NCBI RefSeq assembly: GCF_000374165.1
Contig: NZ_KB893751.1
Coordinates: forward strand, 1 to 41,193
Length of the DNA: 41,193 nucleotides
Source of the DNA: Parafrankia elaeagni
Lineage (GTDB): Bacteria; Actinomycetota; Actinomycetes; Frankiales; Frankiaceae
Direction: 5' to 3'
This document shows, piece after piece, positions 1-7,819 of this stretch. Within the stretch, counting starts at the first letter, position 1. Every line of letters starts with the position of its first letter. Under the pieces are notes generated by a model. The model was not told the DNA's origin and did not search any database. It saw nothing but the letters and a program-made list of their open reading frames with translations. The translations under genes and the position numbers were made by a program.

Positions 1-243
1 CGGTTCGCGACCGACCTGACGGTCCCGTTCTCGAACAATCTCGCGGAACGCGACGTCCGCCCCGTCAAGATCCAGCAGCGGGTCTCCGGTGGCTGCTGGC
101 GCACGCTCCAAGGCCTCGCTGACTTCGCTGTTGTGCAGTCCTACCTGTCGACCGCCAGCAAATGGGGCGTCGACACCCTCGATGCCCTCACCCGCCTGTT
201 CACCACCGGCGCGTGGCTCCCACCCACCACACACCCGGCCTGA
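1..243 (+). CDS. IS66-family transposase, C-terminal fragment
   Basis: This is the last 80 residues of a DDE transposase, open from the window edge. The stretch FSNNLAERDVRP followed by KIQQRVSGGCWR matches the conserved C-terminal block of IS66 transposases, which contains the catalytic Glu of the DDE triad (here in NNLAERDVR) and a Ser-Gly-Gly turn. The tail, through YLSTASKWGVDTLDALTRLF, is the usual helical end of the family. The rest of the gene lies upstream, so whether the copy is intact cannot be judged. It converges on the truncated GGDEF-EAL gene. Frame 1 is the only frame giving a recognisable protein. Confidence 0.85.
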   Translation, partial: RFATDLTVPFSNNLAERDVRPVKIQQRVSGGCWRTLQGLADFAVVQSYLSTASKWGVDTLDALTRLFTTGAWLPPTTHPA

Positions 244-278
244 ACAGCGCATTCAATCTCGACCTCAGCTGAACAGCT
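1..278 (+). mobile_element. right end of an IS66-family insertion sequence (partial)
   Basis: The window opens inside an IS66-type transposase and the element appears to end about 35 bp after its stop codon. Read on the minus strand, the likely outer end is GTAGCTGTTCAGCTGAGG, at about 261-278. This fits the family habit of ends beginning GTA, but the other end is outside the window, so the inverted repeat cannot be confirmed. The element abuts the broken EAL domain of the next gene, and the TAG that stops that gene lies in the presumed IS end. The exact boundary is uncertain by a few bases. Confidence 0.6.
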
Positions 279-1917
279 ACGCCTCCGGCGTGAGCAGGCC
301 CCGGCTCGGGTGGCGCCACCGGACGAGTGCCTCCACCCCGTGCGGCCGGCCGGACGCCAGCTCGATCTTGGTCTGGTAGTGGACCTCCAGCTGGCCGGTG
401 CCCAGCGCGGCCCGGAGCGATTCGATCATGTCGAGACGCAGCAGTGTGTCGGCCTCGGTGCCCGGGCGGTAGTACTCGACCCCGGTCCGCCCGGACTTCG
501 CTCCGTACATGGCGACGTCCGCGCGCTGCAGCAGCGTCTGCGCGTCGGGCGCGTGCTCCGGGTAGAGAGCGGCCCCGATGCTCGCCCCGACGTGCAGGGT
601 CATCCCGCCGACCTCGAACGGCCCGGACAGCGCGTGCAGAACCCGGTCGGCGACCCGGCGGGCGGTGTCGCTGTCGGCGTTCTCCAGCAGGACGGCGAAC
701 TCGTCCCCGCCCAGCCGGGCCTGGACGTCCCCCGGCCGCAGCGCCCCGGAGATGCGGGAGCCGACCTCGACGAGCAGCGCGTCACCCATGTGGTGGCCGA
801 AGGAGTCGTTGATCTCCTTGAACCGGTCCAGGTCCAGCAGGAGCAGCGCGGACGAGTCACCGTGCGAGGCGCGCGCCTCCATCTGGGACAGCCGTTCGAG
901 GAACCCGCGCCGGTTCGTCAGACCGGTCAGATCGTCGGTGTGGGCGAGGATCTTGCTCTCGGCGAGCTGCTGTACCTCGACGAAGGTCAGCGCCGCGCGG
1001 GCCAGCGCGGTGAGCACGGTCGCGGCTGCCAGTACCACCGTCACGAACGGCAGGTCGACAGTGGAACCGAGGACGAGCAGCGCCAGCGCCACGACCGTCA
1101 GCACCAGCGGGACGGTGATCACGTTCCAGCCGGACATCCGGGCCGGTCGGCGCCAGGGCTGGCGCTGCCAGGCGGCGAACGCCGGGGCGAGCAGCGAGAG
1201 CACCCAGACGATGTCCAGCAGCCCGCCGGGGGAGTACTCGTCGTTCGTGATCAGCACGAGCACGCACGAGTCGGCGACCGCGAAGCCGCCGAGGCCGCCG
1301 CCGACCAGCCACCACACCCGGCCCGGGCGCCAGCGCAGCAGCCCGAACGCGGTGACCACCAGCAGCAGGAGCAGCAGGTCGGCGAGCGGGTAGATGAGGC
1401 CGAACGCGATCGCCGCGGTGTCGCCCTGGCCGGCGCCGATGATCCACGGCCCGATGCCGCTGCTGAGCGCGGCGACCCCGAGGACACCGACCAGCGCGTC
1501 GAGCCACACACTCGGGTGGAAGGCGATGAGCCGCTGACGCAGCAACAGGATGACGGCGACGTAGCAGGCGGGGTAGAACAGCAGCCAGCCGGCGTCCGCC
1601 GCGGAGGCCGCGCTCGCGGACCCGGCCACGGCCGGCTCCACCGCCAGGCTGAAGTAGACACCGGCCGTGCCGTAGCTGATGATCCCGGCGCCGAAGAGCG
1701 CCCACGGCGCCCGCTCGCCGCGCAGAAACGCCGCGCGCAGGATGCACAGCAGGCCCGAGACGAGAATGACGGACGCCCGCAGCGCCACGACCTCCGGTTC
1801 GCTCCCCTCCGTCCCGGCCAGGGTGACCGAGGCGAAGAGCCCGGCGGCGAGCACAAGCGCCATCTGCACCAGCCGGATCGCACGGAACCGGCGCGGTGCT
1901 GGCGGGGAGGTCGTCAA
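277..1917 (-). CDS. membrane GGDEF protein with truncated EAL domain
   Basis: Cyclic-di-GMP turnover protein. With the TTG start at 1917 it has 546 residues. About eight hydrophobic segments lie between residues 16 and 310. A GGDEF domain (about 320-480) carries an intact RLGGDEF active site (GGDEF at 403-407) and the inhibitory RxxD site (RPGD, 394-397) exactly five residues before it, so it should make c-di-GMP and be product-inhibited. An EAL domain begins at about 495 and has the VEALVRW motif (EAL at 529-531) but stops 15 residues later, where a full domain needs about 200 more. The break coincides with the IS66 end, so phosphodiesterase activity must be lost. The start is uncertain: GAGGGG precedes the TTG, ATG 1863 is an alternative, and the open frame runs back to 2310 over sequence with no coding character. 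Confidence 0.8.
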   Translation of the reverse strand: MTTSPPAPRRFRAIRLVQMALVLAAGLFASVTLAGTEGSEPEVVALRASVILVSGLLCILRAAFLRGERAPWALFGAGIISYGTAGVYFSLAVEPAVAGSASAASAADAGWLLFYPACYVAVILLLRQRLIAFHPSVWLDALVGVLGVAALSSGIGPWIIGAGQGDTAAIAFGLIYPLADLLLLLLVVTAFGLLRWRPGRVWWLVGGGLGGFAVADSCVLVLITNDEYSPGGLLDIVWVLSLLAPAFAAWQRQPWRRPARMSGWNVITVPLVLTVVALALLVLGSTVDLPFVTVVLAAATVLTALARAALTFVEVQQLAESKILAHTDDLTGLTNRRGFLERLSQMEARASHGDSSALLLLDLDRFKEINDSFGHHMGDALLVEVGSRISGALRPGDVQARLGGDEFAVLLENADSDTARRVADRVLHALSGPFEVGGMTLHVGASIGAALYPEHAPDAQTLLQRADVAMYGAKSGRTGVEYYRPGTEADTLLRLDMIESLRAALGTGQLEVHYQTKIELASGRPHGVEALVRWRHPSRGLLTPEA

Positions 1918-2278
1918 GCGCCCCTCGCCCGGCCCATGCCTGCCAGGCCGCCCGCGCCCGCCCACCCGGGGCGTCCCACGGAAGCTCCTGGCGCAGGTGC
2001 GGAACAGGAACAACGCAGAGGGCTGCAACGCAAAGGGCTGCAACCAGTGCGGAGACGGACTAGCCCGGACATGAGGGGAATTCTCATACATGCCGGCCGG
2101 CCCGCTGCGCGGGGTGGTGGTCCGTGGCCGCCGGTCTGGGTACATGTTGTGCGGGTCGTACCGCTGTGTGACCCGAGGTGCCCGCGGTGTCGTCGCGGCA
2201 GCGTGTCGGCCCGTGTGCGGGTTCGGACGTGTGACGACACTCCGAACGAGACCTGCTGCTTCAGCGAGGAGACGAGAC
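1918..2278. other. divergent intergenic region
   Basis: About 360 bp between the GGDEF gene and the oxidoreductase gene, which are transcribed away from each other. I see no convincing gene. An 11-bp direct repeat (AGGGCTGCAAC) occurs at 2019-2029 and 2034-2044. An AGGAG ribosome site at 2266-2270 belongs to the downstream gene. No promoter with good spacing was recognised. Confidence 0.5.
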
Positions 2279-3151
2279 GTGCGACTTGGAGTGCAGATTC
2301 CGGACTTCACCCGCCCCGCCGGGCCCGCGGACCTGGGCCGGGCGCTTGCCGAGGTCGCCGGGGAGGTGGACGGGGCGGGATTCGACTACCTGGCGGTCAT
2401 GGACCACTTCTTCCAGATCCAGCACGTCGGTCCGGCGGAGCACGACATGCTTGAGGCCTACACCACCCTGGGTTTCCTGGCGGCACATACCAGCCGGGTC
2501 ACCCTGCTCACGCTGGTGACCGGAACTATCTACCGCGAACCGGGCATTCTGGCGAAAATCATCAGTACTCTCGATGTTCTGTCCGGAGGCCGGGCCATGC
2601 TCGGAATCGGAGCGGCCTGGAACGAGGAGGAGTCCGCCGGCCTCGGTATTCCCTTCCCGCCGGTCGCCGAGCGTTTCGAGCGCCTGGAGGAGGCCCTGCA
2701 GATCTGCCTGCGGATGTGGTCGGACGACGAGAGCCCCTGGACCGGGAAGCACTACCAGCTGGCCCGGCCGCTGAACGTCCCCGCCCCGCTCACCCGCCCG
2801 CATCCGCCGATCATGATCGGCGGTTCGGGGGAGAAGAAGACGCTGCGCCTGGTCGCGCGGTACGGGCAGGCCTGCAACCTGTTCAACGGCCCCGATCTCA
2901 AGCACAAGCTGGACGTCCTGCGCCAGCACTGTGACACCGAGGGGCGCGACTACGACGAGATCACCAAGACCTGCTACTACGCCTTCGACGTGGGCCGGTC
3001 AGGCGAGAACGTGGGCCGCATCCTGGACGATCTCGGGACGCTGTCCGAGCTCGGCATCTCGGTGGCGCTCGGCGGCGTGGCGAACGTGTGGGACGTCGAG
3101 CCGCTGCGGATCCTCGGCGAGCGCGTCGTCCCCGCGGCCGCCGACCTCTGA
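2279..3151 (+). CDS. LLM-class F420-dependent oxidoreductase
   Basis: Probable coenzyme F420-dependent oxidoreductase of the luciferase-like monooxygenase fold, closest in look to the Rv1855c-type subfamily; substrate unknown. The 290-residue protein starts RLGVQIPDF and contains YLAVMDHFFQ, the subfamily block DVLSGGRAMLGIGAAWNEEE, and PPIMIGGSGEKKTLRLVARY, the region that in this family holds the cofactor phosphate. Length suits a single-domain TIM barrel. GTG 2279 was chosen because AGGAG lies 8 nt upstream and family homology begins there; the frame is open back to 2090 but that part looks non-coding. The stop codon lies in a run of 7-bp repeats. It stands alone, convergent with the patatin gene across a perfect palindrome. 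Confidence 0.88.
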   Translation: MRLGVQIPDFTRPAGPADLGRALAEVAGEVDGAGFDYLAVMDHFFQIQHVGPAEHDMLEAYTTLGFLAAHTSRVTLLTLVTGTIYREPGILAKIISTLDVLSGGRAMLGIGAAWNEEESAGLGIPFPPVAERFERLEEALQICLRMWSDDESPWTGKHYQLARPLNVPAPLTRPHPPIMIGGSGEKKTLRLVARYGQACNLFNGPDLKHKLDVLRQHCDTEGRDYDEITKTCYYAFDVGRSGENVGRILDDLGTLSELGISVALGGVANVWDVEPLRILGERVVPAAADL

Positions 3152-3180
3152 CCTCTGACCTCTGACCTCTGACCTCTGAC
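3143..3180. repeat. 7-bp tandem repeat across a stop codon
   Basis: Five units of GACCTCT plus a partial unit. The TGA stop of the oxidoreductase gene (3149-3151) is formed at the junction of units one and two. A second short tandem, AGATCCCGGTTC, occurs twice at 3249-3272 beyond the palindrome. The unit length is not a multiple of three, so slippage would alter only the 3' untranslated part. Confidence 0.9.
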
Positions 3181-3204
3181 AGATTCTGCCTCGCACCGCG
3201 GATG

Positions 3205-3248
3205 TCGGCCTCGGGCCGCGCTGGACGTCCAGCGCGGCCCGAGGCCGA
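3205..3248. terminator. perfect 44-bp palindrome, probable bidirectional terminator
   Basis: TCGGCCTCGGGCCGCGCTGG at 3205-3224, plus AC, is followed with no spacer by its exact reverse complement (22 bp per arm). It lies between two convergent genes, the oxidoreductase (+) and the patatin gene (-), the expected place for a shared terminator. No U tract follows on either strand, which is common for terminators of GC-rich actinomycetes. Confidence 0.75.
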
Positions 3249-3284
3249 AGATCCCGGTTCAGATCCCGGTTCAGATCCCCGGGC

Positions 3285-4115
3285 TCAGCCCTTCCACAGG
3301 TCGCGGACACCGTCCGCCACCGCGGCGGCCTGCGCCCGGCCGGCGGCCGCGGCCGCGGCCCGGATCGCCGGATCGAGAATGTTCGAGCCGAACGCGGCCC
3401 GGGACGCCTCGTCCGCGGCCACGACCAGCACCCGGCTGCCGGCGCGCTCCAGGCGGCGCACCTCGGTCGGAATGCCCATGCCGTTGACCGGGGCGAGAAT
3501 CAGGACCCGTTCGTGGCCTTCCGCCAGGTCCGCATTGATCACGGACCGCATGCCCCCGTCCACGTACCGGCGATGGTCCACCGTGACCGGCGGGAACACC
3601 CCGGGCAGCGCGGAACTGGCCGCGACCGCGTCGACCAGGTGGACCCCGGAGTCGCGGTCGAAGGCCACCCAGTCACCTGTCTCGGCGTCGACCGCCACCA
3701 CTATCAGGCGGCGCCGCGGCCATTCTCGGACGGGAAGCCGCCCGGCGACGATCTGCCACCGATCCTCCTCTGAGGGAACATCGGCGACCAGCGCGTACGC
3801 CCCGATCCGGGAACGCGCGTCGCGCGCGCCCCGGGAGCCCGCGGTGACCTGGGCCAGGGTCGACATGAGTTCGCTGTAGTCGAAGTCGACCGTCGGTTCC
3901 GCGGTCGGGTCGGCGGGGGCGATCTGCCGCGCGTAGAGCAGATCCAGGTCCGCGCCACTGCTGACCATCGCCCCCACGGCGGAACCCGCCGAGGTCCCGA
4001 CGACCAGATCGGCCTCGGTGACGTCGATGCCTGCCTCGGCGAGACCGACCAACAGGCCGATCTCCCAGGCGATACCGGCCACGCCTCCGCCGCCGAGGAC
4101 CAGCGCGTGCCGCAT
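3285..4115 (-). CDS. patatin-like phospholipase
   Basis: Predicted serine lipid hydrolase of the patatin family, 276 residues. It has all catalytic parts: the glycine-rich oxyanion loop LGGGGVAG (7-14), the nucleophile elbow GTSAG with Ser42, and the dyad aspartate in DGG (Asp186). The N-terminus starts directly in the first beta strand (RHALVLGGGG), so there is no signal peptide and the enzyme is likely cytosolic. ATG 4115 is preferred over GTG 4124 because GGAGAG (4125-4130) lies 9 nt before it. The family acts on acyl esters of membrane lipids; the substrate here is unknown. The gene is divergent from the methyltransferase gene. Nearby nucleotidyl-cyclase genes that would make it a defence effector are absent, so I read it as an ordinary actinobacterial patatin. 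Confidence 0.9.
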   Translation of the reverse strand: MRHALVLGGGGVAGIAWEIGLLVGLAEAGIDVTEADLVVGTSAGSAVGAMVSSGADLDLLYARQIAPADPTAEPTVDFDYSELMSTLAQVTAGSRGARDARSRIGAYALVADVPSEEDRWQIVAGRLPVREWPRRRLIVVAVDAETGDWVAFDRDSGVHLVDAVAASSALPGVFPPVTVDHRRYVDGGMRSVINADLAEGHERVLILAPVNGMGIPTEVRRLERAGSRVLVVAADEASRAAFGSNILDPAIRAAAAAAGRAQAAAVADGVRDLWKG

Positions 4116-4164
4116 CCAACACACCTCTCCGCGAGGGTCCTCGTCAGGGCCCGTCGCTTTCCGA

Positions 4165-4301
4165 AGGGCTTTTGGGAAGTACGCACCGGAGGTGGCAAGG
4201 CACCGCCGAAATCACCCGAACGTGCCATGCCATTGCGGCATCGAGATCGTGCCGCGGTACCCGGGGGGACGGTGACCTGGGCATATTGTTCCCAAAGCCC
4301 T
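4165..4301. promoter_or_regulatory. separated inverted repeat between divergent genes
   Basis: AGGGCTTTTGGGAA (4165-4178) and TTCCCAAAGCCCT (4289-4301) are complementary except for one extra T, and lie about 110 bp apart in the region between the patatin and methyltransferase genes. The arms are poorer in GC than their surroundings. They could be paired operator sites for one regulator or a chance dyad. Confidence 0.4.
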
Positions 4302-4390
4302 CGTGCCCCCGCGCAAGCCGCCGGGGCGCCGGCGCGGATACTGCGGTGCGGCGGTTCCACGCATCCGCGGGATCATCTGCTGGAGGCACC

Positions 4391-5635
4391 ATGACGGCGG
4401 CAATAGACCGGACCTCCCTGGCGCGTAACGAACACCTGACCTTTCGGGCGAACCGGGAGGTCGGCCGGCACGGTTGGCTGCGTCTCACCCCCGCGTACGG
4501 CGTCCGGCTCGTGCGCGGCCGAATGTGCGGGCTGCCGCCCGGTTCGGTTGTCACCGACCCCTTCTCGGGAACCGGGACCACCCCGCTGGCCGCCGCCGAG
4601 CTCGGGCATGTGGGCCAGAGCACCGATGTGAACCCGTTCCTGGTCTGGCTGGGTCGGGCAAAGGTCCGGCACTATGCGCAGCGCACGCTCGACGAGGCAC
4701 GTACCGCGGCGCTGGACGTCATGGCAGGCGCCGCCCGGGCTGATCCGGACGGCGCTCTGTGGCAGCCGGGCCTGCACCAGATCGAGAAATGGTGGAGTCC
4801 CGGCGCGCTCCACGCGCTCAAGGCGCTGAGGGCCGAGCTGGACGCGTATTGCGGCCCGGTGGCGGACCTGCTGCAGATAGCGCTGTGCCGGGTGCTCATC
4901 GCGGTCAGCAGCGCCGCGTTCAACCACCAGTCGATGTCCTTCGCAACCCGGCCGGACCGGTCACCGGCCCGCTTCGACCCGGCCGTGACCGCCACCACCG
5001 TCGCGCACTTCGGCGCCGAGGCGGCAGCGCTGATCGAGTCCGCCCGGCATGACCTGCCAGGCACCGCCACCGTGCACCAGGGTGACTCACGGATGTGCGC
5101 CGGCGGCCTGCGCGCGGCGGATCTCGTCCTGACCAGCCCGCCCTACGCGAACCGGATGTCCTACATCCGGGAGCTGCGCCCCTACATGTACTGGCTGCGT
5201 TTCCTCGACGAGGCCGGCGACGCCGGCCGGCTCGACTGGCAGGCGATCGGCGGCACCTGGGGCAGTGCGACCTCCAACCTGCGAGGATGGAAACCCACGA
5301 CCGCGACCCCGGTTGACGACGAAATGGGTGTCGTGTGCGCGAGAATAGCGGCCGACGGCGGCCGCAGCGGCCCGCTGCTCGCCGCCTACGTCCACAAGTA
5401 CCACCATGACATGTGGCTTCACTTCCAGGCCGCCGCAGGCCTGGTGCGGCCCGGTGGGAAGCTCTCCTACATTGTCGGGAACTCAACCTTCTACGGGCAC
5501 GGGGTGCCCGCCCAGGAGTGGTACGCGTGCATGTTGCGGGAGCTGGGCTACGTTGACGTCCAGGTCGAGGTGATCCGGAAGAGAAACTCGAACAAGGCCC
5601 TGTTCGAGTTCGACGTGCGCGCCAGCCGGCCGTGA
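4391..5635 (+). CDS. DNA methyltransferase (N4-cytosine/N6-adenine type), apparently orphan
   Basis: S-adenosylmethionine-dependent DNA amino-methyltransferase, 414 residues. The cofactor motif DPFSGTGTT (56-64) comes first and the catalytic motif TSPPY (248-252, in TSPPYANRMSYIRE) about 190 residues later. The Ser-Pro-Pro-Tyr form suggests N4-cytosine, but N6-adenine cannot be excluded. The stretch between the motifs may hold target recognition. The C-terminal part (KLSYIVGNSTFYGHGVPA, then IRKRNSNKALFEFDV) is well formed. ATG 4391 follows GGAGG with 6 nt spacing. No restriction endonuclease gene is adjacent. The stop overlaps the next gene by 4 bp (GTGA), implying coupled translation with a membrane protein, an unusual partner. 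Confidence 0.85.
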   Translation: MTAAIDRTSLARNEHLTFRANREVGRHGWLRLTPAYGVRLVRGRMCGLPPGSVVTDPFSGTGTTPLAAAELGHVGQSTDVNPFLVWLGRAKVRHYAQRTLDEARTAALDVMAGAARADPDGALWQPGLHQIEKWWSPGALHALKALRAELDAYCGPVADLLQIALCRVLIAVSSAAFNHQSMSFATRPDRSPARFDPAVTATTVAHFGAEAAALIESARHDLPGTATVHQGDSRMCAGGLRAADLVLTSPPYANRMSYIRELRPYMYWLRFLDEAGDAGRLDWQAIGGTWGSATSNLRGWKPTTATPVDDEMGVVCARIAADGGRSGPLLAAYVHKYHHDMWLHFQAAAGLVRPGGKLSYIVGNSTFYGHGVPAQEWYACMLRELGYVDVQVEVIRKRNSNKALFEFDVRASRP

Positions 5636-6327
5636 CGGCCCCCGCGACCGGAATTCCGCCGGGGGCGCCACCCGCCGCCCGGGCCGCCGCCATTCTGTGC
5701 GAGATCGCGGCACCCACCGTCCTCGTCACGGCACTGCTGCTGCTCATGTCCTGGGCCGACGCGCCGGACGCCTGGCACGGCCTGCTCTGGGCCACGGTCT
5801 CGATTCTGTTCTGCACGGTCGTACCGATGGCCTTCGTTCTTCACGGAGTCCGCCGGCGCAGGTGGTCCGACCATCATGTTCCCGAACGCAGCAGGCGCAT
5901 GGCACCGATGCTGTTCGGCTGCGCCTCGGTGACCACCGGCTACGTTCTCCTGCACGTGATGGACGCGTCGACAGACCTGGTCGCCGTCTACGCGGCCATC
6001 GTCGTCGAGGCTTTCGTCCTCGCCGCCATCACGAGGTTCTGGAAGATCAGCGGCCACGTGGCGGCCGCCGCCAGCTGCGCGACCGTCCTCACGCTCGCCT
6101 ACGGCCCGCTGCCCGCCCTCACCTGGCTGCTTGTCCCCGTCATCGGCTGGGCCCGCGTCCAGGTCCGTCTCACCCGTCTGGCCACCCCCGCCACCCCCGC
6201 CGCCGCCTCCGCGAGCGTCGAGGACCACGACGAACTCGACGGCCACACCCCCGCCCAGGCCATGGCCGGCGCCGTCGTCGCCGCTGTGACAGTCACCGCC
6301 ACCTACCTCCTGGCAGGCGGTTCCTAG
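5632..6327 (+). CDS. PAP2-like integral membrane protein
   Basis: Membrane protein of 231 residues with about six hydrophobic segments. The second half resembles the PAP2 (type 2 phosphatidic acid phosphatase) family: SGH (140-142) matches the second motif, and GWARVQVRL (172-180) with GHTPAQAMAGA (204-214) matches the third motif, usually GWARVRLGDHTPAQ. A Pro/Ala/Ser insert with a slippage-prone CCACCCCCG repeat (about 181-203) splits that third motif, and the first motif (KX6RP) is missing, so phosphatase activity is doubtful. The GTG start overlaps the methyltransferase stop (GTGA). The gene ends before a hairpin shared with the convergent nitroreductase gene. Confidence 0.6.
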   Translation: MTAPATGIPPGAPPAARAAAILCEIAAPTVLVTALLLLMSWADAPDAWHGLLWATVSILFCTVVPMAFVLHGVRRRRWSDHHVPERSRRMAPMLFGCASVTTGYVLLHVMDASTDLVAVYAAIVVEAFVLAAITRFWKISGHVAAAASCATVLTLAYGPLPALTWLLVPVIGWARVQVRLTRLATPATPAAASASVEDHDELDGHTPAQAMAGAVVAAVTVTATYLLAGGS

Positions 6328-6334
6328 CACGATG

Positions 6335-6368
6335 ACCGGCACCAGGCCCTCTCAGGCCCGTCGCCGGT
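6335..6368. terminator. probable bidirectional terminator hairpin
   Basis: ACCGGC and GCCGGT form the outer stem, with two GGCC blocks able to pair inside. It lies in the 46-bp gap between two convergent genes, the PAP2-like gene and the nitroreductase gene. The stem is interrupted, so support is moderate. Confidence 0.4.
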
Positions 6369-6373
6369 TCAGC

Positions 6374-6829
6374 TCAGGTCCGTTCGAGGACCACGACCGG
6401 GATGTTCCGATCCGTCGCGCTCTGGTAGGCGTCGTACTCCGGCCAGAGCGCCGTCATCGTGAGCCACAGGTGGGCCTTCTCGGCGGGCTCCGCCACCCGC
6501 GCCTTCGCCGGGAACCGTTCCGCCCCGACCTGCACCTCGGCCTCCGGGTGGGCGAGCAGGTTCAGATACCACTGCGGGTGCTCGGGAAAGCCGGCCTTCG
6601 ACGCGACGACGACGTAGTCGTTCCCGTCCCGCCCGTAGATCAGGGGTGTGCGGCGCGGCTTCCCGCTGCGACGGCCCCGGGTCGTCAACAGCAGCGTCGG
6701 GGCTCCCTGGGTGAACGAGCCGTCGATGCCGTACCAGAGGTGCCCGTCGGCACCGCCGCTGTCGAGATAGCGGCGAGTGTGATCGGCTATCCAGTCCATC
6801 GGGCTGTCGCTGGGCGTCGTCTCGGTCAC
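6374..6829 (-). CDS. deazaflavin-dependent nitroreductase family protein
   Basis: A 151-residue protein of the DDN/DUF385 family, split beta-barrel enzymes that use reduced F420; known members reduce quinones or activate nitroimidazoles. Family marks are LLLTTRGRRSGKPRRTPLIY (the cofactor-phosphate binding strand and loop), VVVASKAGFPEHPQWYLNL, and the C-terminal YDAYQSATDRNIPVVVLER. GTG 6829 was chosen because GGAG lies just upstream and the length then fits the family; the frame is open to 6940. The specific substrate is unknown. With the F420-type oxidoreductase at 2.3 kb this is the second predicted F420 enzyme in the segment. It lies just downstream of, and on the same strand as, the frameshifted regulator gene. 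Confidence 0.88.
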   Translation of the reverse strand: MTETTPSDSPMDWIADHTRRYLDSGGADGHLWYGIDGSFTQGAPTLLLTTRGRRSGKPRRTPLIYGRDGNDYVVVASKAGFPEHPQWYLNLLAHPEAEVQVGAERFPAKARVAEPAEKAHLWLTMTALWPEYDAYQSATDRNIPVVVLERT

Positions 6830-6948
6830 GCGATCTCCAGGCGAGTCGGTGTCGGGGTGCGTCGTGAGGATCGTGTCTGCGACCTGGACGGTGGCCGGCA
6901 CCGCACGGATGACGGATTCTCCGAGTCTGGTCGACTTCACACCCTCTG

Positions 6949-7819
6949 TCAGGCGTTCGGGCCCCCGAAGGCTCCACCGCTACGCCCAGTGCTCGCCCAA
7001 CGAACCGGCCCGATCGGTGCCGGTGCCCGGCCCGCCAGGCCCGGTCCGTGAGGCTGTCTCCTCGCGCTCCAGGCAGTGGCATGGTCGGGTCGGTGTAGGT
7101 GAGCGAGATCGAGGCCACGGCGTGCGTGGCGTCCCGTGGCGCCACCTCGTGCACCGTGGACCCGCAGCGTGCGCGCCAGTCCGGGGTGTTGGGCACGATG
7201 GCGCTCAAGACCGGGTGCGAGCTCCTCTCCGTTCTCGACCGCCGCGAGTGTCCGTCCCGTCGGGGTCCCGCCGGTGAACACCTGGGCCACGGCCGCACGG
7301 ACAGCCCGGTCGAGAGTCGGATCGACGCGCGGCCGCGATCCGACCGTGAGTTCCTCCGAGACCCGGCGCATGTCGTCCTCGCTGACCGGCGTGCCCGCGG
7401 CGACGTCAAGGGCAAGCCCGTCCCGCTCGATCCAGACCAGGCTGAACTCCTCCTTGGCCTCCATACGGGTGAGCAGGGCGGATCTGCCTCCGACCGTCGT
7501 CCGGGCGAAGGTTCGCTGCGGCTGCGCGGAACGTATGGCGTCCTCGACCGCGGCGAGAGTCGGCACGTTCCCCCACTGCGCGGTGACGGCGACACCGCCC
7601 ACGTCCCGGCCCGACGCCGGCGGGATGACGGTGCCGACCGCACCAGTGGTCACGGTGACAGGAGTGGGTGCCCCGACAGGAGTGGTCACGGCAGCCGGGG
7701 TGGTGGCGGTGTCGACGGAACCGCTCCCGGACGGCTTCCGCCAGGTTCGGCCCGGCTGTGACCCGCACTGTCTCGTCGCGCATGGCAGCCCGCAGGGGGC
7801 CCTCGAGATCAGCGCTCAT
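6949..7819 (-). pseudogene. frameshifted probable anti-sigma/regulator gene downstream of sigE-family gene
   Basis: The gene starts at ATG 7819, overlapping the sigma factor stop by 4 bp, with MSADLEGPLRAAMRDETVRV and LAEAVRERFRRHR in the first frame. This is like the cytoplasmic N-terminus of proteins encoded after SigE-family sigma genes. Sensible protein then moves to a second frame by about 7690 (TTPVGAPTPVTVTTGAVG, later VGGRSALLTRMEAKEEFSLV and RTLAAVENGEELAP). Near 7205-7215 it shifts again to a third stretch, SAIVPNTPDWRARCGSTVHE then THAVASISLTYTDPTMPLPG. The expected membrane helix after the Arg-rich segment is also missing, so a deletion accompanies the first shift. The 3' end is not definable; 6949 is the stop of the second frame. 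Sequencing error could explain one shift but hardly the missing helix. Confidence 0.65.

Noticed and set aside
310-2454. 714-codon open frame on the + strand over the GGDEF gene
   Set aside because: It is antisense to a gene with clear GGDEF and EAL motifs. Its protein is Arg/Gln/Asp-rich with no recognisable domain, the usual artefact of high GC.
3285-6327. defence island (patatin effector plus methyltransferase)
   Set aside because: There is no nucleotide cyclase, sensor, nuclease or other defence core gene; the patatin looks like the common housekeeping type.
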